From: Gammaproteobacteria bacterium
Lineage (GTDB): Bacteria; Pseudomonadota; Gammaproteobacteria; SZUA-229
Assembly: GCA_029882215.1 (NCBI GenBank)
Contig: JAOULC010000001.1
Location: 124,001 to 188,000, forward strand
DNA length: 64,000 nucleotides
Reading direction: 5' to 3'
Position numbers and translations under genes: made by a program. This document shows, in pieces, positions 29,432 through 40,233 of this stretch; position 1 is the stretch's first letter, and each line of letters opens with the position of its first letter. The notes below the pieces were generated by a model. It saw only the letters and a program-made list of their open reading frames with translations. It ran no database searches and had not been told where the DNA came from.

Positions 29432-31282
29432 TTATTTTTCCAATTGTGATACGTCTCTGACGGCACCACGCGAGGCACTCGTCGACATCGCGGCATAGGC
29501 TTTTAAGGCATTACTGACCACTCTGTCACGGTTAAGCGGTTTCCAGCCGGCAGCACCTTTTGCATCCATTGCATCACGACGCTTTTGCAAATCGTCAGTA
29601 CTGATGGCTAAATCTATAGTGCGCTGTGGAATATCGATTTCAATGATATCGCCTTCTTCGACCAGTCCAATCGCGCCGCCTTCTGCCGCTTCCGGTGAAG
29701 CATGGCCAATTGACAAGCCGGAGGTTCCGCCAGAGAAACGACCATCGGTGATCAGCGCACAGGCTTTACCCAAACCTTTTGATTTCAGGTAAGTGGTTGG
29801 ATACAGCATTTCCTGCATACCCGGCCCGCCACGCGGTCCTTCATAGCGAATAACCACAACATCACCGGCATTAATCTTGTCATCCAGAATCGCTTCAACA
29901 GCCGAGTCCTGGCTTTCAAATATTCTTGCCGGGCCGCTGAATTTTAAAATATGCTCATCTACACCAGCGGTTTTTACCACACAACCATCGAGTGCAATAT
30001 TACCGTATAAAACGGCTAAGCCGCCGTCTTTACTATAAGCGTGTTCAACATCACGAATACAGCCATCATCCACACTCAGGTCAAGACTTGGCCAGCGTTT
30101 GCTCTGGCTGAACGCCGTTTGTGTCGGCACATTACCAGGGCCGGCCATAAAGAAGGTTTTAACTGCTTCGTCTGAAGTACGACGCACGTCATATTTTTCC
30201 AGCGCTTGCATTACGGTGTTGCTGTGAATCATCGGGATATCAGTGTGTAATAAACCACCGCGTTCCAGCTCACCCAGTAAACGCATGACACCACCGGCAC
30301 GGTGCACGTCTTCCATGTGGTATTTCTGCGTCGATGGTGCCACTTTACTTAAATGCGGTACTTTACGTGACAGACGATCAATATCGTCCATAGTGAATTT
30401 AACACCACCTTCTTCAGCTGCCGCCAGTAAATGCAAAATGGTATTGGTTGAACCACCCATAGCAATATCAACACACATGGCATTTTCAAAGGCTTTAAAC
30501 GTGGCGATATTACGCGGCAAAGCCGACTCATCATCCTGCTCATAATAACGGCGCGCCAGATCAACAATGCGGCGACCGGCTTCAAGAAACAGTTGCTCAC
30601 GATCAGCGTGCGTGGCCAGCATAGAACCATTACCCGGCAGTGACAAACCTAGTGCCTCGGTTAAACAGTTCATCGAATTTGCCGTGAACATACCCGAGCA
30701 CGAACCACAGGTCGGACAGGCCGAACGTTCCATGGTCATGACATTTTCGTCGCTGGCATTGGGATCAGCTGCCGAGACCATGGCATCAACTAAATCCAGG
30801 TGTACTTCAATGCCATCAATTACCGATTTGCCGGATTCCATTGGACCACCGGAAACAAAAATAACCGGAATATTCAGTCGCATTGCCGCGTTCAGCATGC
30901 CCGGGGTGATCTTGTCGCAGTTTGAGATACAAACTAATGCATCGGCACAATGAGCGTTCACCATGTATTCCACAGCATCACTGATCAGCTCACGTGATGG
31001 CAGTGAATACAGCATGCCACCGTGCCCCATTGCAATACCGTCATCCACAGCAATGGTATTAAATTCTTTAGCCACACCACCGGCTTTTTCAATCTCGCGC
31101 GCAACTAACTGCCCCATGTCCTTTAAATGCACATGACCCGGTACAAACTGGGTAAATGAATTGGCTATGGCGATAATCGGCTTGTCAAAATCACCGTCTT
31201 TCATACCGGTGGCACGCCATAAGGCGCGGGCTCCGGCCATGTTACGACCATGGGTGGTAGTTCTTGAACGATATTCAGGCAT
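29432..31282 (-). CDS. ilvD: Dihydroxy-acid dehydratase
   Basis: 616 residues, the family length. Iron-sulfur ligands lie in [12 protein letters not shown] and [16 protein letters not shown]; the C-terminal half has [14 protein letters not shown] and the catalytic [23 protein letters not shown]. It dehydrates dihydroxy acids to the 2-oxo precursors of Val and Ile (IlvE acts next). It diverges from oxyR over a ~190-base AT-rich spacer. Confidence 0.98.
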   Translation of the reverse strand: MPEYRSRTTTHGRNMAGARALWRATGMKDGDFDKPIIAIANSFTQFVPGHVHLKDMGQLVAREIEKAGGVAKEFNTIAVDDGIAMGHGGMLYSLPSRELISDAVEYMVNAHCADALVCISNCDKITPGMLNAAMRLNIPVIFVSGGPMESGKSVIDGIEVHLDLVDAMVSAADPNASDENVMTMERSACPTCGSCSGMFTANSMNCLTEALGLSLPGNGSMLATHADREQLFLEAGRRIVDLARRYYEQDDESALPRNIATFKAFENAMCVDIAMGGSTNTILHLLAAAEEGGVKFTMDDIDRLSRKVPHLSKVAPSTQKYHMEDVHRAGGVMRLLGELERGGLLHTDIPMIHSNTVMQALEKYDVRRTSDEAVKTFFMAGPGNVPTQTAFSQSKRWPSLDLSVDDGCIRDVEHAYSKDGGLAVLYGNIALDGCVVKTAGVDEHILKFSGPARIFESQDSAVEAILDDKINAGDVVVIRYEGPRGGPGMQEMLYPTTYLKSKGLGKACALITDGRFSGGTSGLSIGHASPEAAEGGAIGLVEEGDIIEIDIPQRTIDLAISTDDLQKRRDAMDAKGAAGWKPLNRDRVVSNALKAYAAMSTSASRGAVRDVSQLEK

Positions 31283-31475
31283 GTTCTTTCTCTATGACAC
31301 ATTTATTACAGATGCAGTATTGTAAAGTTTACCGCAATAATGACAAACTCTTTCCTGCAATTAATTACTTTAATTACTCACACAAGCCTTTTTTACTATA
31401 CACTTACTCTATTAACTCATTTATATCAATTGAGCTAGTCTATTAGATATTTCACAGATTTAGCAGAACACAAAC

Positions 31476-32417
31476 ATGACATTAACCGAATTACGCTATA
31501 TTGTTGCCGTGGCAAGGGAACGGCATTTTGGCCACGCCGCCAAAAGCTGCTTTGTCACTCAGCCCACCTTAAGCCTGGGTATTAAAAAATTAGAAGAAGA
31601 ACTGGGCAGCATTCTGTTTGAACGCGGTGCAAAAAATGAGGTTCGCACCACAGCCGTCGGTGAACGCGTTATTCACCAGGCACAAAAAGTACTCGAAGAA
31701 GCCGATGCAATAAAGGGTATTGCAGAGTTCAACAGCAACCCGCTTGCCGGTACGATTCGACTGGGCGTTATTTACAGTATCGCGCCTTATCTGTTACCCA
31801 AACTGATTCCCATCATTCACCAGGACGCACCGAAAATGCCTCTGTTGATTGAAGAAAACTACACCTCTGTATTATTAGAACAACTCAAACAAGGCAAGCT
31901 GGATGTCATTGTTATAGCCCTGCCGTTTAACGAGCCGGGCGTTGTCACTCACGCGGTCTACGATGAACCGTTTGTTATCGCTACACCGCGCGTGCATAAA
32001 TGGAATGTAAAAAGTGAAATGCATCCCAGTGAACTGGTTGATGAGAACCTACTATTATTAGGCCCTGGTCACTGTTTCCGTGATCAGGTTTTAAAAATCT
32101 GCCCTCAATGTAACCAGCAGTCCGGCAATAAAATGCAGGACACTTTACAAGGCAGCTCACTGGAAACCATGGCACACATGGTTGCGACTGGTGTTGGCGT
32201 CACGGTGCTACCCTGTTCATCGGCCGCCAGTCATGTGCACGCAGAGCTCCTCAGCATGATCTCTTTTAGCGAGCCACAACCTTATCGACGGGTTGCGCTG
32301 GCATGGCGTAAAACCTACCCAAGACCGCAAGCCATTGAAGCCCTGAGGCAGGCGATACTGCATTCTGAAGTACCTTGCGTTAAGACCTTGCCGGACGAAC
32401 AAAGTCAGGCTTATTAA
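31476..32417 (+). CDS. oxyR: Peroxide-sensing LysR-type regulator OxyR
   Basis: 313 residues. N-terminal LysR helix-turn-helix (MTLTELRYIVAVARERHFGHAAKSC...TQPTLSLGIKKLEEELG). The redox pair lies in GPGHCFRDQVLKICPQC, with the first Cys and the one nine residues on matching the OxyR Cys199/Cys208 arrangement. A third Cys follows. It activates peroxide-defence genes when oxidised. The thiol-peroxidase and glutathione reductase genes at 51-53 kb are plausible targets, but no clear OxyR site was found there. Confidence 0.95.
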   Translation: MTLTELRYIVAVARERHFGHAAKSCFVTQPTLSLGIKKLEEELGSILFERGAKNEVRTTAVGERVIHQAQKVLEEADAIKGIAEFNSNPLAGTIRLGVIYSIAPYLLPKLIPIIHQDAPKMPLLIEENYTSVLLEQLKQGKLDVIVIALPFNEPGVVTHAVYDEPFVIATPRVHKWNVKSEMHPSELVDENLLLLGPGHCFRDQVLKICPQCNQQSGNKMQDTLQGSSLETMAHMVATGVGVTVLPCSSAASHVHAELLSMISFSEPQPYRRVALAWRKTYPRPQAIEALRQAILHSEVPCVKTLPDEQSQAY

Positions 32418-32548
32418 ACACATTAAAGCCGGCGAGTTAACAACCGGCTTTTCCAAACACATAAATTTCAGTCTGGCACTTAACAGCAAGCCATTCACAG
32501 GGTCTATACTACTCAATATTCTTTCTTACTATTCAGGCTGAAATCTCT

Positions 32549-33943
32549 GTGCAGCAGATTACCGACATACATCAAAAAGCACTGACTATTAATCTGGACA
32601 AAGCTCAGTACGGCACCATTGCTGAGATCGGTGCAGGCCAGGAAACGGCGAACTGGTTTTTCCGTGTCGGGGGTGCTGCGGGTACCATCGCCAAAGCCAT
32701 CTCGGCTTATGACATGAAATTCAGTGATTCCATTTATGGTAAGTCTCCGCGCTATGTCAGCAGGGAGCGCTTAAATGCCATGCTGGAACATGAATACAGT
32801 TTAATCATTGAGCGCCTCGGTGAGAGCAAAGGCCCGCAGAGTACTTTTTTTGCTTTTGCCAATACCGTCGCTTCACGCAGCTTTTCCAGAGATGAGGATG
32901 GTCAGGGCTGGATTGGCGTTAAGTTCCAGTCATCACCCTGTAGTGAACCATCACAAATCGATATTCACGTCCATCTGCAGGGTAAAAAAAGCAGCGAAGA
33001 TCAGCGCACGCTGGGAATCCTCGGGGTAAACCTTATTTACGCGGCACTGAACTACCATCAGAACCCGGAAAAATTACTCAAATCATTAATGGATGAATTG
33101 TCCTATGACTTTCTTGAAATAGACATGATTGATTTTACCGGCCCCGCCTTCAAGCAGGTAGATAATCGTTTGATGGCATTAAAGCTGGTGCAGTTTGGTA
33201 TGACGCATGGCGCCATGTTTAATGCCAGCGGTGAAATTGTTTATCTGGCTGATGTACTTTATAAAAAAGCCGTATTGATTGAACGCAGTCGTTTTAACCC
33301 GCCAACCTTACTCAATATGAATATGCTCGACTGTGCACAAAAGCAGTTTCTTGCAGAACACGATATACCTGAGCAGGACCTTGTCGTTATTTCAGAAATG
33401 ACGACTCATAATTTGCACTCAGGTGATGAGATTGATGCAGAAGACTTTCTGCAACGTGCAGATATTCTTTGCGCACTGGGTAAAAATGTACTGATTTCTA
33501 ATATGGGCGCCTATTACCAGCTGGCCAGTTATATCTTTCGCTCAACCCAGCGACCGACAGGTATAGCGCTTGGCATCCCGACTTTAAAAGAAATCTTTCG
33601 TGAAGATTATTACAGCAATTTACCAGGCGGCATTCTCGAAGCCTTCGGCCGGCTGTTTAAATTTGATCTGCGGCTATATGTTTCACCCTGCCTGAATACA
33701 GACAACGCTGAGCTGATCACAACTGACAGTTTCGAGCCTGAGAAAAATTTAAAACACCTTTACAGGCACCTTCTGGACAATAACCTTATCCGCCCGCTGA
33801 ACACCATTAATAAAGATTACCTGTGTATACACTCTCATCTGGTACTTGAGGAAATAAAGAACGGTAGGCCGGGCTGGGAGAATAAAGTCCCGGAGCAGGT
33901 AAGCCAGGTAATTAAAAGCAAAAAACTCTTTAATTGCACGTAA
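32549..33943 (+). CDS. Conserved protein of unknown function (464 aa)
   Basis: GTG start. No signal peptide, membrane segment or motif that I can assign to a known enzyme. The N-terminal region has a conserved-looking block (GTIAEIGAGQETANWFFRVG, then GTIAKAISAYDMKFSDSIYG), a middle with ESKGPQSTFFAFANTVASRS, and a C-terminal block around NVLISNMGAYYQLASYIFR. Such even conservation suggests a cytosolic enzyme. It lies 131 bases after oxyR on the same strand and could be co-regulated. Confidence 0.8.
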   Translation: MQQITDIHQKALTINLDKAQYGTIAEIGAGQETANWFFRVGGAAGTIAKAISAYDMKFSDSIYGKSPRYVSRERLNAMLEHEYSLIIERLGESKGPQSTFFAFANTVASRSFSRDEDGQGWIGVKFQSSPCSEPSQIDIHVHLQGKKSSEDQRTLGILGVNLIYAALNYHQNPEKLLKSLMDELSYDFLEIDMIDFTGPAFKQVDNRLMALKLVQFGMTHGAMFNASGEIVYLADVLYKKAVLIERSRFNPPTLLNMNMLDCAQKQFLAEHDIPEQDLVVISEMTTHNLHSGDEIDAEDFLQRADILCALGKNVLISNMGAYYQLASYIFRSTQRPTGIALGIPTLKEIFREDYYSNLPGGILEAFGRLFKFDLRLYVSPCLNTDNAELITTDSFEPEKNLKHLYRHLLDNNLIRPLNTINKDYLCIHSHLVLEEIKNGRPGWENKVPEQVSQVIKSKKLFNCT

Positions 33944-34087
33944 CTGTTAAAGCTGACAAAACTAATATTCTGCCGGTGCTTTAATCATATAGTTAATACC
34001 CTTAATATTTTATGTCGCCAACAGCACTGCCAGATCTGTATAAAGTCAGCCAGGTTAAAACGTTGCGTGGCATTAAATCGATCAAGA

Positions 34088-36451
34088 TCAAAACAACTCA
34101 AACTGATCCTGTATAACCGATTCCATCGAACCACCCAGAGCGCCCAGTATGGTATCTGCAATCGGTGTTAGCTGTTTCTCGATATAATGTTCATAATTCA
34201 GTGCCGATGAGCGACACTCCAGTGTCTCCGGTCCGTTAACCGTAATGACATATTCTATCCAGCTGGCATTTTTATAGCGTGATGGCTGACCCGTTTGCTC
34301 AAACACCTGCTCGGCTTTTATTGCCGCTTGTGCATGCGGGGGAATATTTTTCTGGTAATCCTGTAATTTCTGCCGCAGCCGTTTTCGGTATACAAGCTTT
34401 TCATCATAAACACCGGTTTTAAGATCTGCGACCACCTGCCTTATGTATTCATCATAAGCTTCTTCATTAAAAACCCGCTGATACAGATTCATTTGGAAAT
34501 CTTTTGCCAGCTGTGTCCAGTCAGTTCGCACGGTTTCCAGACCTTTAAACTTCAGCTCCCTGTTGCCATCAGCATTTTCCACCATTCCTGCATAACGTTT
34601 TTTACTGCCTTTTTCTGAGCCGCGAATGGTTGGCATAAAAAACTTAACAAAGTGCGTTTCATATTCCATTTCAAGACAGGACTCGATACCATATTCGGCT
34701 TGCAGCGACTGCCGCCAGAACTGATTGACATGCTGAATCAGCTGCTGACCAATTGCATTAGCCCGCTCATTATTAAAGCGTTTACCCAAAGCAACAAATA
34801 CCGAATCGGTGTCACCATAAATTACCGAATAGCCGGCTTCTTCAATCAGGTCGACGGTTTGTAATATCACATCATGACTGCGTTTGGTAATTGAGCTGGT
34901 CAGGCGCGAGTCATGGATACGGCAACCCGGTGTACCCAGTACACCGTAAAAGGAATTCATAATGATTTTTATGGCCTGTGACAGCGCTTTGTTTTTTTCC
35001 CGCTTGGCTTTATCTCTCGCCTGCCAGAGCTGCGCGATAATATCGGGTAAAATATATTCATTTCTTGAAAAACGGGCGCCATCGTAACCGGGGATTGTTT
35101 CACTATCATCTGCGTTAAGCGCAACAATTCGCGCATAAGGGTCAACATTAAAGGTACGAATAATACTCGGATACAGGCTTTTGTAATCGAGTACCAGCAC
35201 GCTGTCGTGCATACCCGGCACCGAATCCATCACATAACCGCCGGGCGCACTTAACCTGCCTTCATAGTCTCCAATATTGGGAGCCACATAGCCTTTGCGA
35301 TGCAATCGGGGTAAATACAGATTATCAAACGCGGCAACCGAGCCGCCAACTCTGTCCATTTCAAGCCCGGTTAAACGCGCGCGTTCAATTGCAAAACTTG
35401 TCAGTTCAGTATGCTCGAATATATCCCAGACCAGCTGGCAATCCTCAAGATTGTAGGCCGCCAGTGTTAACTTTTCTTCTTTAAACTGGCGGCGAATTTC
35501 CTTGGCTTTGTATAAAGGATCATGACTGTCTGCGCCGTGAATCAGCTTGCCTCTGCCCAGCAATTCATTGCCCACCGACTCAAGAGAAAAACTGCTGAAG
35601 GAATAAGTCGCACTTTTTAAAGTATCAATACCGTCTAACACCACCCGCCCCGGTATTAATAAAAAATACCGTTCCGCTTCATTTTGCTGTTGTCGCCAGA
35701 ACGCTTTGGCGCGCAAGCGACCAACGGTTAACGGAATTTTTAGCTGATCGGCTTTTTTCTGCAAAAACCTGAAATCAAAATTAATCACATTCCAGCCGAT
35801 AAAGATGTCGGGATCAATTTTTTCTACCCAGACTAAAAAGCGTTTTAATAAAGCTGCCTGATCGGCCACAAATTCAATCTGTTTTTCTTCATCCGATGCA
35901 GCAGGATCACCCACCATCAAAACTCGTTTGATGTTATTCGTGACAAAAGCAATGGAAAATAATTCATCGGTCTGATAATCGGTTTCAATATCGAATGACA
36001 TCACGGTAAATGCCGGCTGATAATCCGCTACGCTTATTCGCGGGTTCACAATCACCCCAGAAGTTTTTTCTGTGTGAATACACACCGGACCGGTTAAAAA
36101 ACGTTCTGTTAGATAACGTTCCGGTGGTCTGATGTCCGATTCAAGGCAACGAATATTATTTTGCTGGAGCAGATCTCTTGCCCGATAGAACTGTTTCATG
36201 GACTTAAAATAAACACCGGCCACCGGTTCTGCTTGAAAGTTCAGTAACGCCAGCGGTTTAATGTCCGATCTGGCGATATCGTTTAATAAGGCCTGAGCCT
36301 GAGTGGCATCCTGCTGACGAATAAAAAATAATACCGACTGACGCTCAATAATCACTTTGAGGGGACCTGAATCACTGCTGAACCAGAATTCCAGCTGCAC
36401 GCCATCATTGGTATCAAAGGATTGTCGGGTCAGAAGAAAAGCGTTAGTCAC
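34088..36451 (-). CDS. polB: DNA polymerase II (family B)
   Basis: 787 residues from a GTG start, full length. The exonuclease domain shows SFDIETD, WNVINFDFRFLQ and YNLEDCQLVW; the polymerase domain shows LDYKSLYPSIIRTFNVDP, IKIIMNSFYGVLG, YGDTDSVFV and KKRYAGM. It acts in replication restart and translesion synthesis; in E. coli it is SOS-controlled. I see no clear CTGT-N8-ACAG LexA box in the immediate upstream region. Confidence 0.97.
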   Translation of the reverse strand: MTNAFLLTRQSFDTNDGVQLEFWFSSDSGPLKVIIERQSVLFFIRQQDATQAQALLNDIARSDIKPLALLNFQAEPVAGVYFKSMKQFYRARDLLQQNNIRCLESDIRPPERYLTERFLTGPVCIHTEKTSGVIVNPRISVADYQPAFTVMSFDIETDYQTDELFSIAFVTNNIKRVLMVGDPAASDEEKQIEFVADQAALLKRFLVWVEKIDPDIFIGWNVINFDFRFLQKKADQLKIPLTVGRLRAKAFWRQQQNEAERYFLLIPGRVVLDGIDTLKSATYSFSSFSLESVGNELLGRGKLIHGADSHDPLYKAKEIRRQFKEEKLTLAAYNLEDCQLVWDIFEHTELTSFAIERARLTGLEMDRVGGSVAAFDNLYLPRLHRKGYVAPNIGDYEGRLSAPGGYVMDSVPGMHDSVLVLDYKSLYPSIIRTFNVDPYARIVALNADDSETIPGYDGARFSRNEYILPDIIAQLWQARDKAKREKNKALSQAIKIIMNSFYGVLGTPGCRIHDSRLTSSITKRSHDVILQTVDLIEEAGYSVIYGDTDSVFVALGKRFNNERANAIGQQLIQHVNQFWRQSLQAEYGIESCLEMEYETHFVKFFMPTIRGSEKGSKKRYAGMVENADGNRELKFKGLETVRTDWTQLAKDFQMNLYQRVFNEEAYDEYIRQVVADLKTGVYDEKLVYRKRLRQKLQDYQKNIPPHAQAAIKAEQVFEQTGQPSRYKNASWIEYVITVNGPETLECRSSALNYEHYIEKQLTPIADTILGALGGSMESVIQDQFELF

Positions 36452-36819
36452 GGATAGTATTCTTTTAGTGAATCAGGTCAGATTGCGGATTTTAGCATTA
36501 ATAAAAGCACCGGGGACGACGGCAGCCGCCTGCGATGTCATACCGAAAGCAATAATATGGCTCTGCGGACAGGCTGCATCAGCATCAAAACACAATAGTT
36601 TCTGCAGCTGACTATGCCTGACTATAGCGGAGCCAGGCTGTAAAAAATAACGAATTTAGGCCATTGTATCGACGATCTTCAGTAATAAGGCATAAATGTG
36701 GGGGAATTAATCACCGCCTCTTTGTGCTTGCGACTTAACCATTTTATTATTTGCTGCTAGTATGGTCACATAATAAAAGTCACGCTCAACAGCATAACTA
36801 ACAATCAAGGGATAAAACC
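36452..36819. other. Intergenic region between polB and aapJ
   Basis: 368 bases separating divergent genes, holding the polB and aapJ promoters. The ORF listed at 36357..36611 is antisense to polB and runs into the spacer without coding character. I see no repeat, RNA structure or further gene. Confidence 0.5.
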
Positions 36820-37836
36820 ATGAAATTTAAATTTACATTAGCGGCAGTGATTGTTGCCGGTGCAGCCACCTCTCTGACAGTACAGGCAGGCACCCTCGAA
36901 GACGTCAAATCCAAAGATTACCTCAGCTGCGGTGTTAGTACCGGTTTAGCGGGCTTTTCGCAAAAAGATGAAAAGGGAAACTGGAGTGGCCTTGATGTCG
37001 ACGTTTGTCGCGGCGTTGCAGCAGCGGTATTAGGTGATGCATCAAAAGTAAAATACAAACCCTTAACAGCAAAAGAGCGTTTCACCGCGCTACAATCAGG
37101 TGAAATCGATATATTATCACGCAATACCACCTGGACGCAGACTCGTGACACTTCTCTTGGTTTAAACTTTGCCGGTACCATTTATTACGATGGCACAGGC
37201 TTTTTGGTGCGTAAAAAACTCGGTGTAAAAAGCGCCACTGAACTCGACGGTGCAGCCGCATGTATTCAGGCGGGTACTTCAACCGAGCTTGCCATTTCAG
37301 ATTATTTCCGCGATAAAAAAATGTCATTTAAGGTTGTTACCTTCGACACATCTGACCAAACACGCAGCGGTTTTGAGTCCGGTCGCTGTGACTTTCTGAC
37401 ATCAGATCAGTCTCAACTTTACGCACTGCGCATTGGCCTGAAAGACCCTGCCGGTGCCATCGTGCTACCGGAAGTTATTTCTAAAGAGCCGCTCGGCCCT
37501 GTTGTACGGCAGGGTGATGATGCCTGGTTCAACATTGTAAAATGGGTTGTTAATGCATCCATTGAAGGTGAGTTTCAGGGCGTTACATCAGCTAATGCGA
37601 AGACCTTACGCGCATCGGGTAAACCGGGACAAAAGCGTCTGCTTGGCACTGAAGGTGACCTTGGTATGAAACTGGGCTTATCGCCTGACTGGGCTTATAA
37701 CATTATGACCCAGGTAGGCAACTATGCTGAATCGTTCGAACGCAATGTTGGACAAGGCTCACCGCTTAAAATCAAACGTGGTATTAACGCACAATGGAAT
37801 AATGGCGGCATTCTTTATTCGCCCGCTATGCGTTAA
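36820..37836 (+). CDS. aapJ: Amino-acid ABC transporter, periplasmic binding protein AapJ
   Basis: 338 residues with a signal peptide (KFTLAAVIVAGAATSLTVQA). Family 3 solute-binding fold: LEDVKSKDYLSCGVSTGLAGFS, then GLDVDVCRGVAAAVLGD and VKYKPLTAKERFTALQSGEIDIL. This is the general L-amino acid binding protein of the Aap/Bzt type. AAGGG lies eight bases before the ATG. First gene of aapJQMP; the hairpin after it probably allows its excess expression. Confidence 0.95.
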   Translation: MKFKFTLAAVIVAGAATSLTVQAGTLEDVKSKDYLSCGVSTGLAGFSQKDEKGNWSGLDVDVCRGVAAAVLGDASKVKYKPLTAKERFTALQSGEIDILSRNTTWTQTRDTSLGLNFAGTIYYDGTGFLVRKKLGVKSATELDGAAACIQAGTSTELAISDYFRDKKMSFKVVTFDTSDQTRSGFESGRCDFLTSDQSQLYALRIGLKDPAGAIVLPEVISKEPLGPVVRQGDDAWFNIVKWVVNASIEGEFQGVTSANAKTLRASGKPGQKRLLGTEGDLGMKLGLSPDWAYNIMTQVGNYAESFERNVGQGSPLKIKRGINAQWNNGGILYSPAMR

Positions 37837-37850
37837 GCATAATTGATGAT

Positions 37851-37877
37851 AAAGGGGTGTATCACCCCTTTATTTTG
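37851..37877 (+). terminator. Hairpin between aapJ and aapQ
   Basis: AAAGGGGTgtatcACCCCTTT followed by ATTTTG. A terminator/attenuator inside the operon, of the kind that keeps binding-protein mRNA more abundant than the permease message. Confidence 0.85.
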
Positions 37878-37917
37878 TTTCAAAACTTTATAATTATTTA
37901 TAATAAGTCTGTTCATT

Positions 37918-39111
37918 ATGAGCGTACCACCGAATTACATACAAACCAGCAAAAGCCGGGGTTCATTTTTTAATAATCCGGCTAACCGGGCCCTGATCTA
38001 CCAGTTTCTTTTGCTGATGGGGCTGGGCTATTTTTTCTATATTATTATCAGTAACACCATGTCTAACATGGAAGCCCGCGGTATTAAAAGCGGTATCAGC
38101 TTTCTCGGCGAAACAGCCGGCTTCGACATATTAATGTCTCTTATTCCATACGACTCGACTCACACCTATGGCAAAACCTTTATCGTCGGCTTACTCAATA
38201 CCCTGCTCGTATCCGTTATCGGTATTTTCCTCGCCACGATTATCGGCTTTATCATGGGCGTGGCGCATTTCTCACGCAACTGGCTGATCAGTAAATCATC
38301 AACTGTATTCATTGAAACATTTCGCAACATCCCATTATTGCTACAGGTATTTTTCTGGTATTTTGCCGTGCTTTCAAGCTTGCCCAGCGCACGGCAAAGC
38401 CTTTCCATAGGCGAGGCTTTTTTTCTTAACGTTCGCGGGCTCTATTTACCTCACCTTGCCGGTGATGAAGGCTCTGTTGTTGTTTATGGCGCCGTGTTTA
38501 TTGCCATCACATCCATTATCGCCTTACACCGCTTTGCAAAAATACAGCAAGAAAAGACCGGTAAACAACTGCCAGTTTTACGCCTTAGTCTGGCGATATT
38601 GATTGTCCTGCCACTGTTTGCGACTCTCATTATGGGTACACCGTTTCACTGGGAGCTGCCGGTTTTAAAAGGTTTTAATTATCAGGGTGGCACCACCATC
38701 ATCCCTGAACTGATTGCTCTGTCACTGGCGCTCAGTATTTATACCGGTGCATTTATCGCTGAAGCTGTGCGAGCAGGCGTGCAATCAGTGCCGCACGGGC
38801 AGACAGAGGCAGCACGCAGCATTGGTATGAATGAAAAACAGATCATGAAATTAATCATCGTTCCGCAGGCAATGCGTGTCATTTCTCCACTGCTAAACAG
38901 TGAGTATCAAAGCCTGGTTAAGAACTCAACGCTGGCCACAGCGATTGGCTACCCCGACTTATTCACCGTATTTGTTGGCACAACCCTGAACCAAACAGGA
39001 CAAGCCATTGAGATTGTTTTCATGACCATGGCCGTCTACTTCGCCATCAATATGTTTATTTCCGTGCTGATGAACTTATTCGATAAGAAAGTTTCCCTGA
39101 TTACCAGATAA
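37918..39111 (+). CDS. aapQ: Amino-acid ABC transporter permease AapQ
   Basis: 397 residues, about eight membrane segments. The His/Glu/Gln permease-family signature is at the C-terminal third (AEAVRAGVQSVPHGQTEAARSIGMN), the loop that contacts the ATPase. The long N-terminal extension compared with simple HisQ-type permeases is typical of AapQ/BztB. Pairs with AapM downstream. Confidence 0.94.
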   Translation: MSVPPNYIQTSKSRGSFFNNPANRALIYQFLLLMGLGYFFYIIISNTMSNMEARGIKSGISFLGETAGFDILMSLIPYDSTHTYGKTFIVGLLNTLLVSVIGIFLATIIGFIMGVAHFSRNWLISKSSTVFIETFRNIPLLLQVFFWYFAVLSSLPSARQSLSIGEAFFLNVRGLYLPHLAGDEGSVVVYGAVFIAITSIIALHRFAKIQQEKTGKQLPVLRLSLAILIVLPLFATLIMGTPFHWELPVLKGFNYQGGTTIIPELIALSLALSIYTGAFIAEAVRAGVQSVPHGQTEAARSIGMNEKQIMKLIIVPQAMRVISPLLNSEYQSLVKNSTLATAIGYPDLFTVFVGTTLNQTGQAIEIVFMTMAVYFAINMFISVLMNLFDKKVSLITR

Positions 39112-39126
39112 CAACGAAATTACTTT

Positions 39127-40227
39127 ATGCAAACATTCAATCCCTTACCTGATAAGCCCGCCCCCGCACAAACCGTCGGCATAACCGGCTGGCTAAAAAA
39201 CAATTTATTTTCCTCGCCGCTTAATTCACTGGCAACCATAGTCGTCGCAGCGATACTGATAAAAGTTTTACCGGCAATGATCGACTGGTTATTTATTTCT
39301 GCGAACTGGTCCGGTGCAACGCAGGACGACTGCACTAAAGACGGTGCATGCTGGGTTTTTGTCAGTGCATGGTCGCAGCAATTTTTTTATGGCAGTTACC
39401 CTGATGAAGAAATCTGGCGGGTTAACCTCTGTCTCGCCATGCTGGTCGCCATCATCACCGCCTCACTGCGCGTTAAAAAAGAATTAAGAGAAAAAGTTTT
39501 TATTCCCTTGTTTCTGTTATTACCGTTTATCTCTATCGCCATACTGGATGGCAGCTACTTAGGTCTGGTGCAGGTAGATACGGATTACTGGGGCGGCTTT
39601 TCACTCAATGTGCTGCTCGCTGCCGCCAGTATCATTGTCGCCTTTCCACTGGGATTTTTATGGGCTTTAGGGCGCCGTTCACACATGCCTTTAGCACGCA
39701 CCATTAGTATCGGCTTTATCGAGTTTTTCCGTGGCGTTCCTGTGCTGGCTTTATTTTTCATGGGCTCGGTAATGCTGCCGCTGTTTTTCCCTGAAGGCAC
39801 AAACGTTGATAAACTGTTACGCGTCTGGATCGTTCTGGTCTTTTTTATGTCAGGCTATATGGCAGAGGTATACCGGGGCGGTTTTAACGCTATTCCAGCG
39901 GGACAATATGAAGCAGCCGATTCACTGGGCTTGAGTTACTGGCAAAAAACCTTACTCATCATTCTGCCGCAAGTCATTAAAATTTCGATGCCGAATATAT
40001 TAGCAACATTTGTGATGCTGTTTAAAAACACCACCTTCCTGCTCATTATCGGTATTTTTGAAATGCTCAGCACCACTCAGACCGCACTGAGTAATTCACA
40101 CTGGTTAGGCGGCCACGCAGAAGAAGGCTATCTGTTTGTCGCACTCGTTTTCTGGGTCTGCTGTTTTAGTATGTCGATGATGGCAAGTGCAATTGAACGT
40201 AAATTAAATACCGACCATAAAAATTAA
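39127..40227 (+). CDS. aapM: Amino-acid ABC transporter permease AapM
   Basis: 366 residues, membrane protein. It has the ATPase-contact motif EVYRGGFNAIPAGQYEAADSLGLSYWQ and the preceding IGFIEFFRGVPVLALFFMG. A ~35-residue cytosolic N-terminus and a periplasmic loop with a DDCTKDGACW pair of cysteines precede the core. It is 15 bases after aapQ and 6 before aapP. Confidence 0.94.
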   Translation: MQTFNPLPDKPAPAQTVGITGWLKNNLFSSPLNSLATIVVAAILIKVLPAMIDWLFISANWSGATQDDCTKDGACWVFVSAWSQQFFYGSYPDEEIWRVNLCLAMLVAIITASLRVKKELREKVFIPLFLLLPFISIAILDGSYLGLVQVDTDYWGGFSLNVLLAAASIIVAFPLGFLWALGRRSHMPLARTISIGFIEFFRGVPVLALFFMGSVMLPLFFPEGTNVDKLLRVWIVLVFFMSGYMAEVYRGGFNAIPAGQYEAADSLGLSYWQKTLLIILPQVIKISMPNILATFVMLFKNTTFLLIIGIFEMLSTTQTALSNSHWLGGHAEEGYLFVALVFWVCCFSMSMMASAIERKLNTDHKN

Positions 40228-40233
40228 TATTGG

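Noticed and set aside
36452-36520. LexA box upstream of polB
   Set aside because: No CTGT-N8-ACAG sequence found in the leader.
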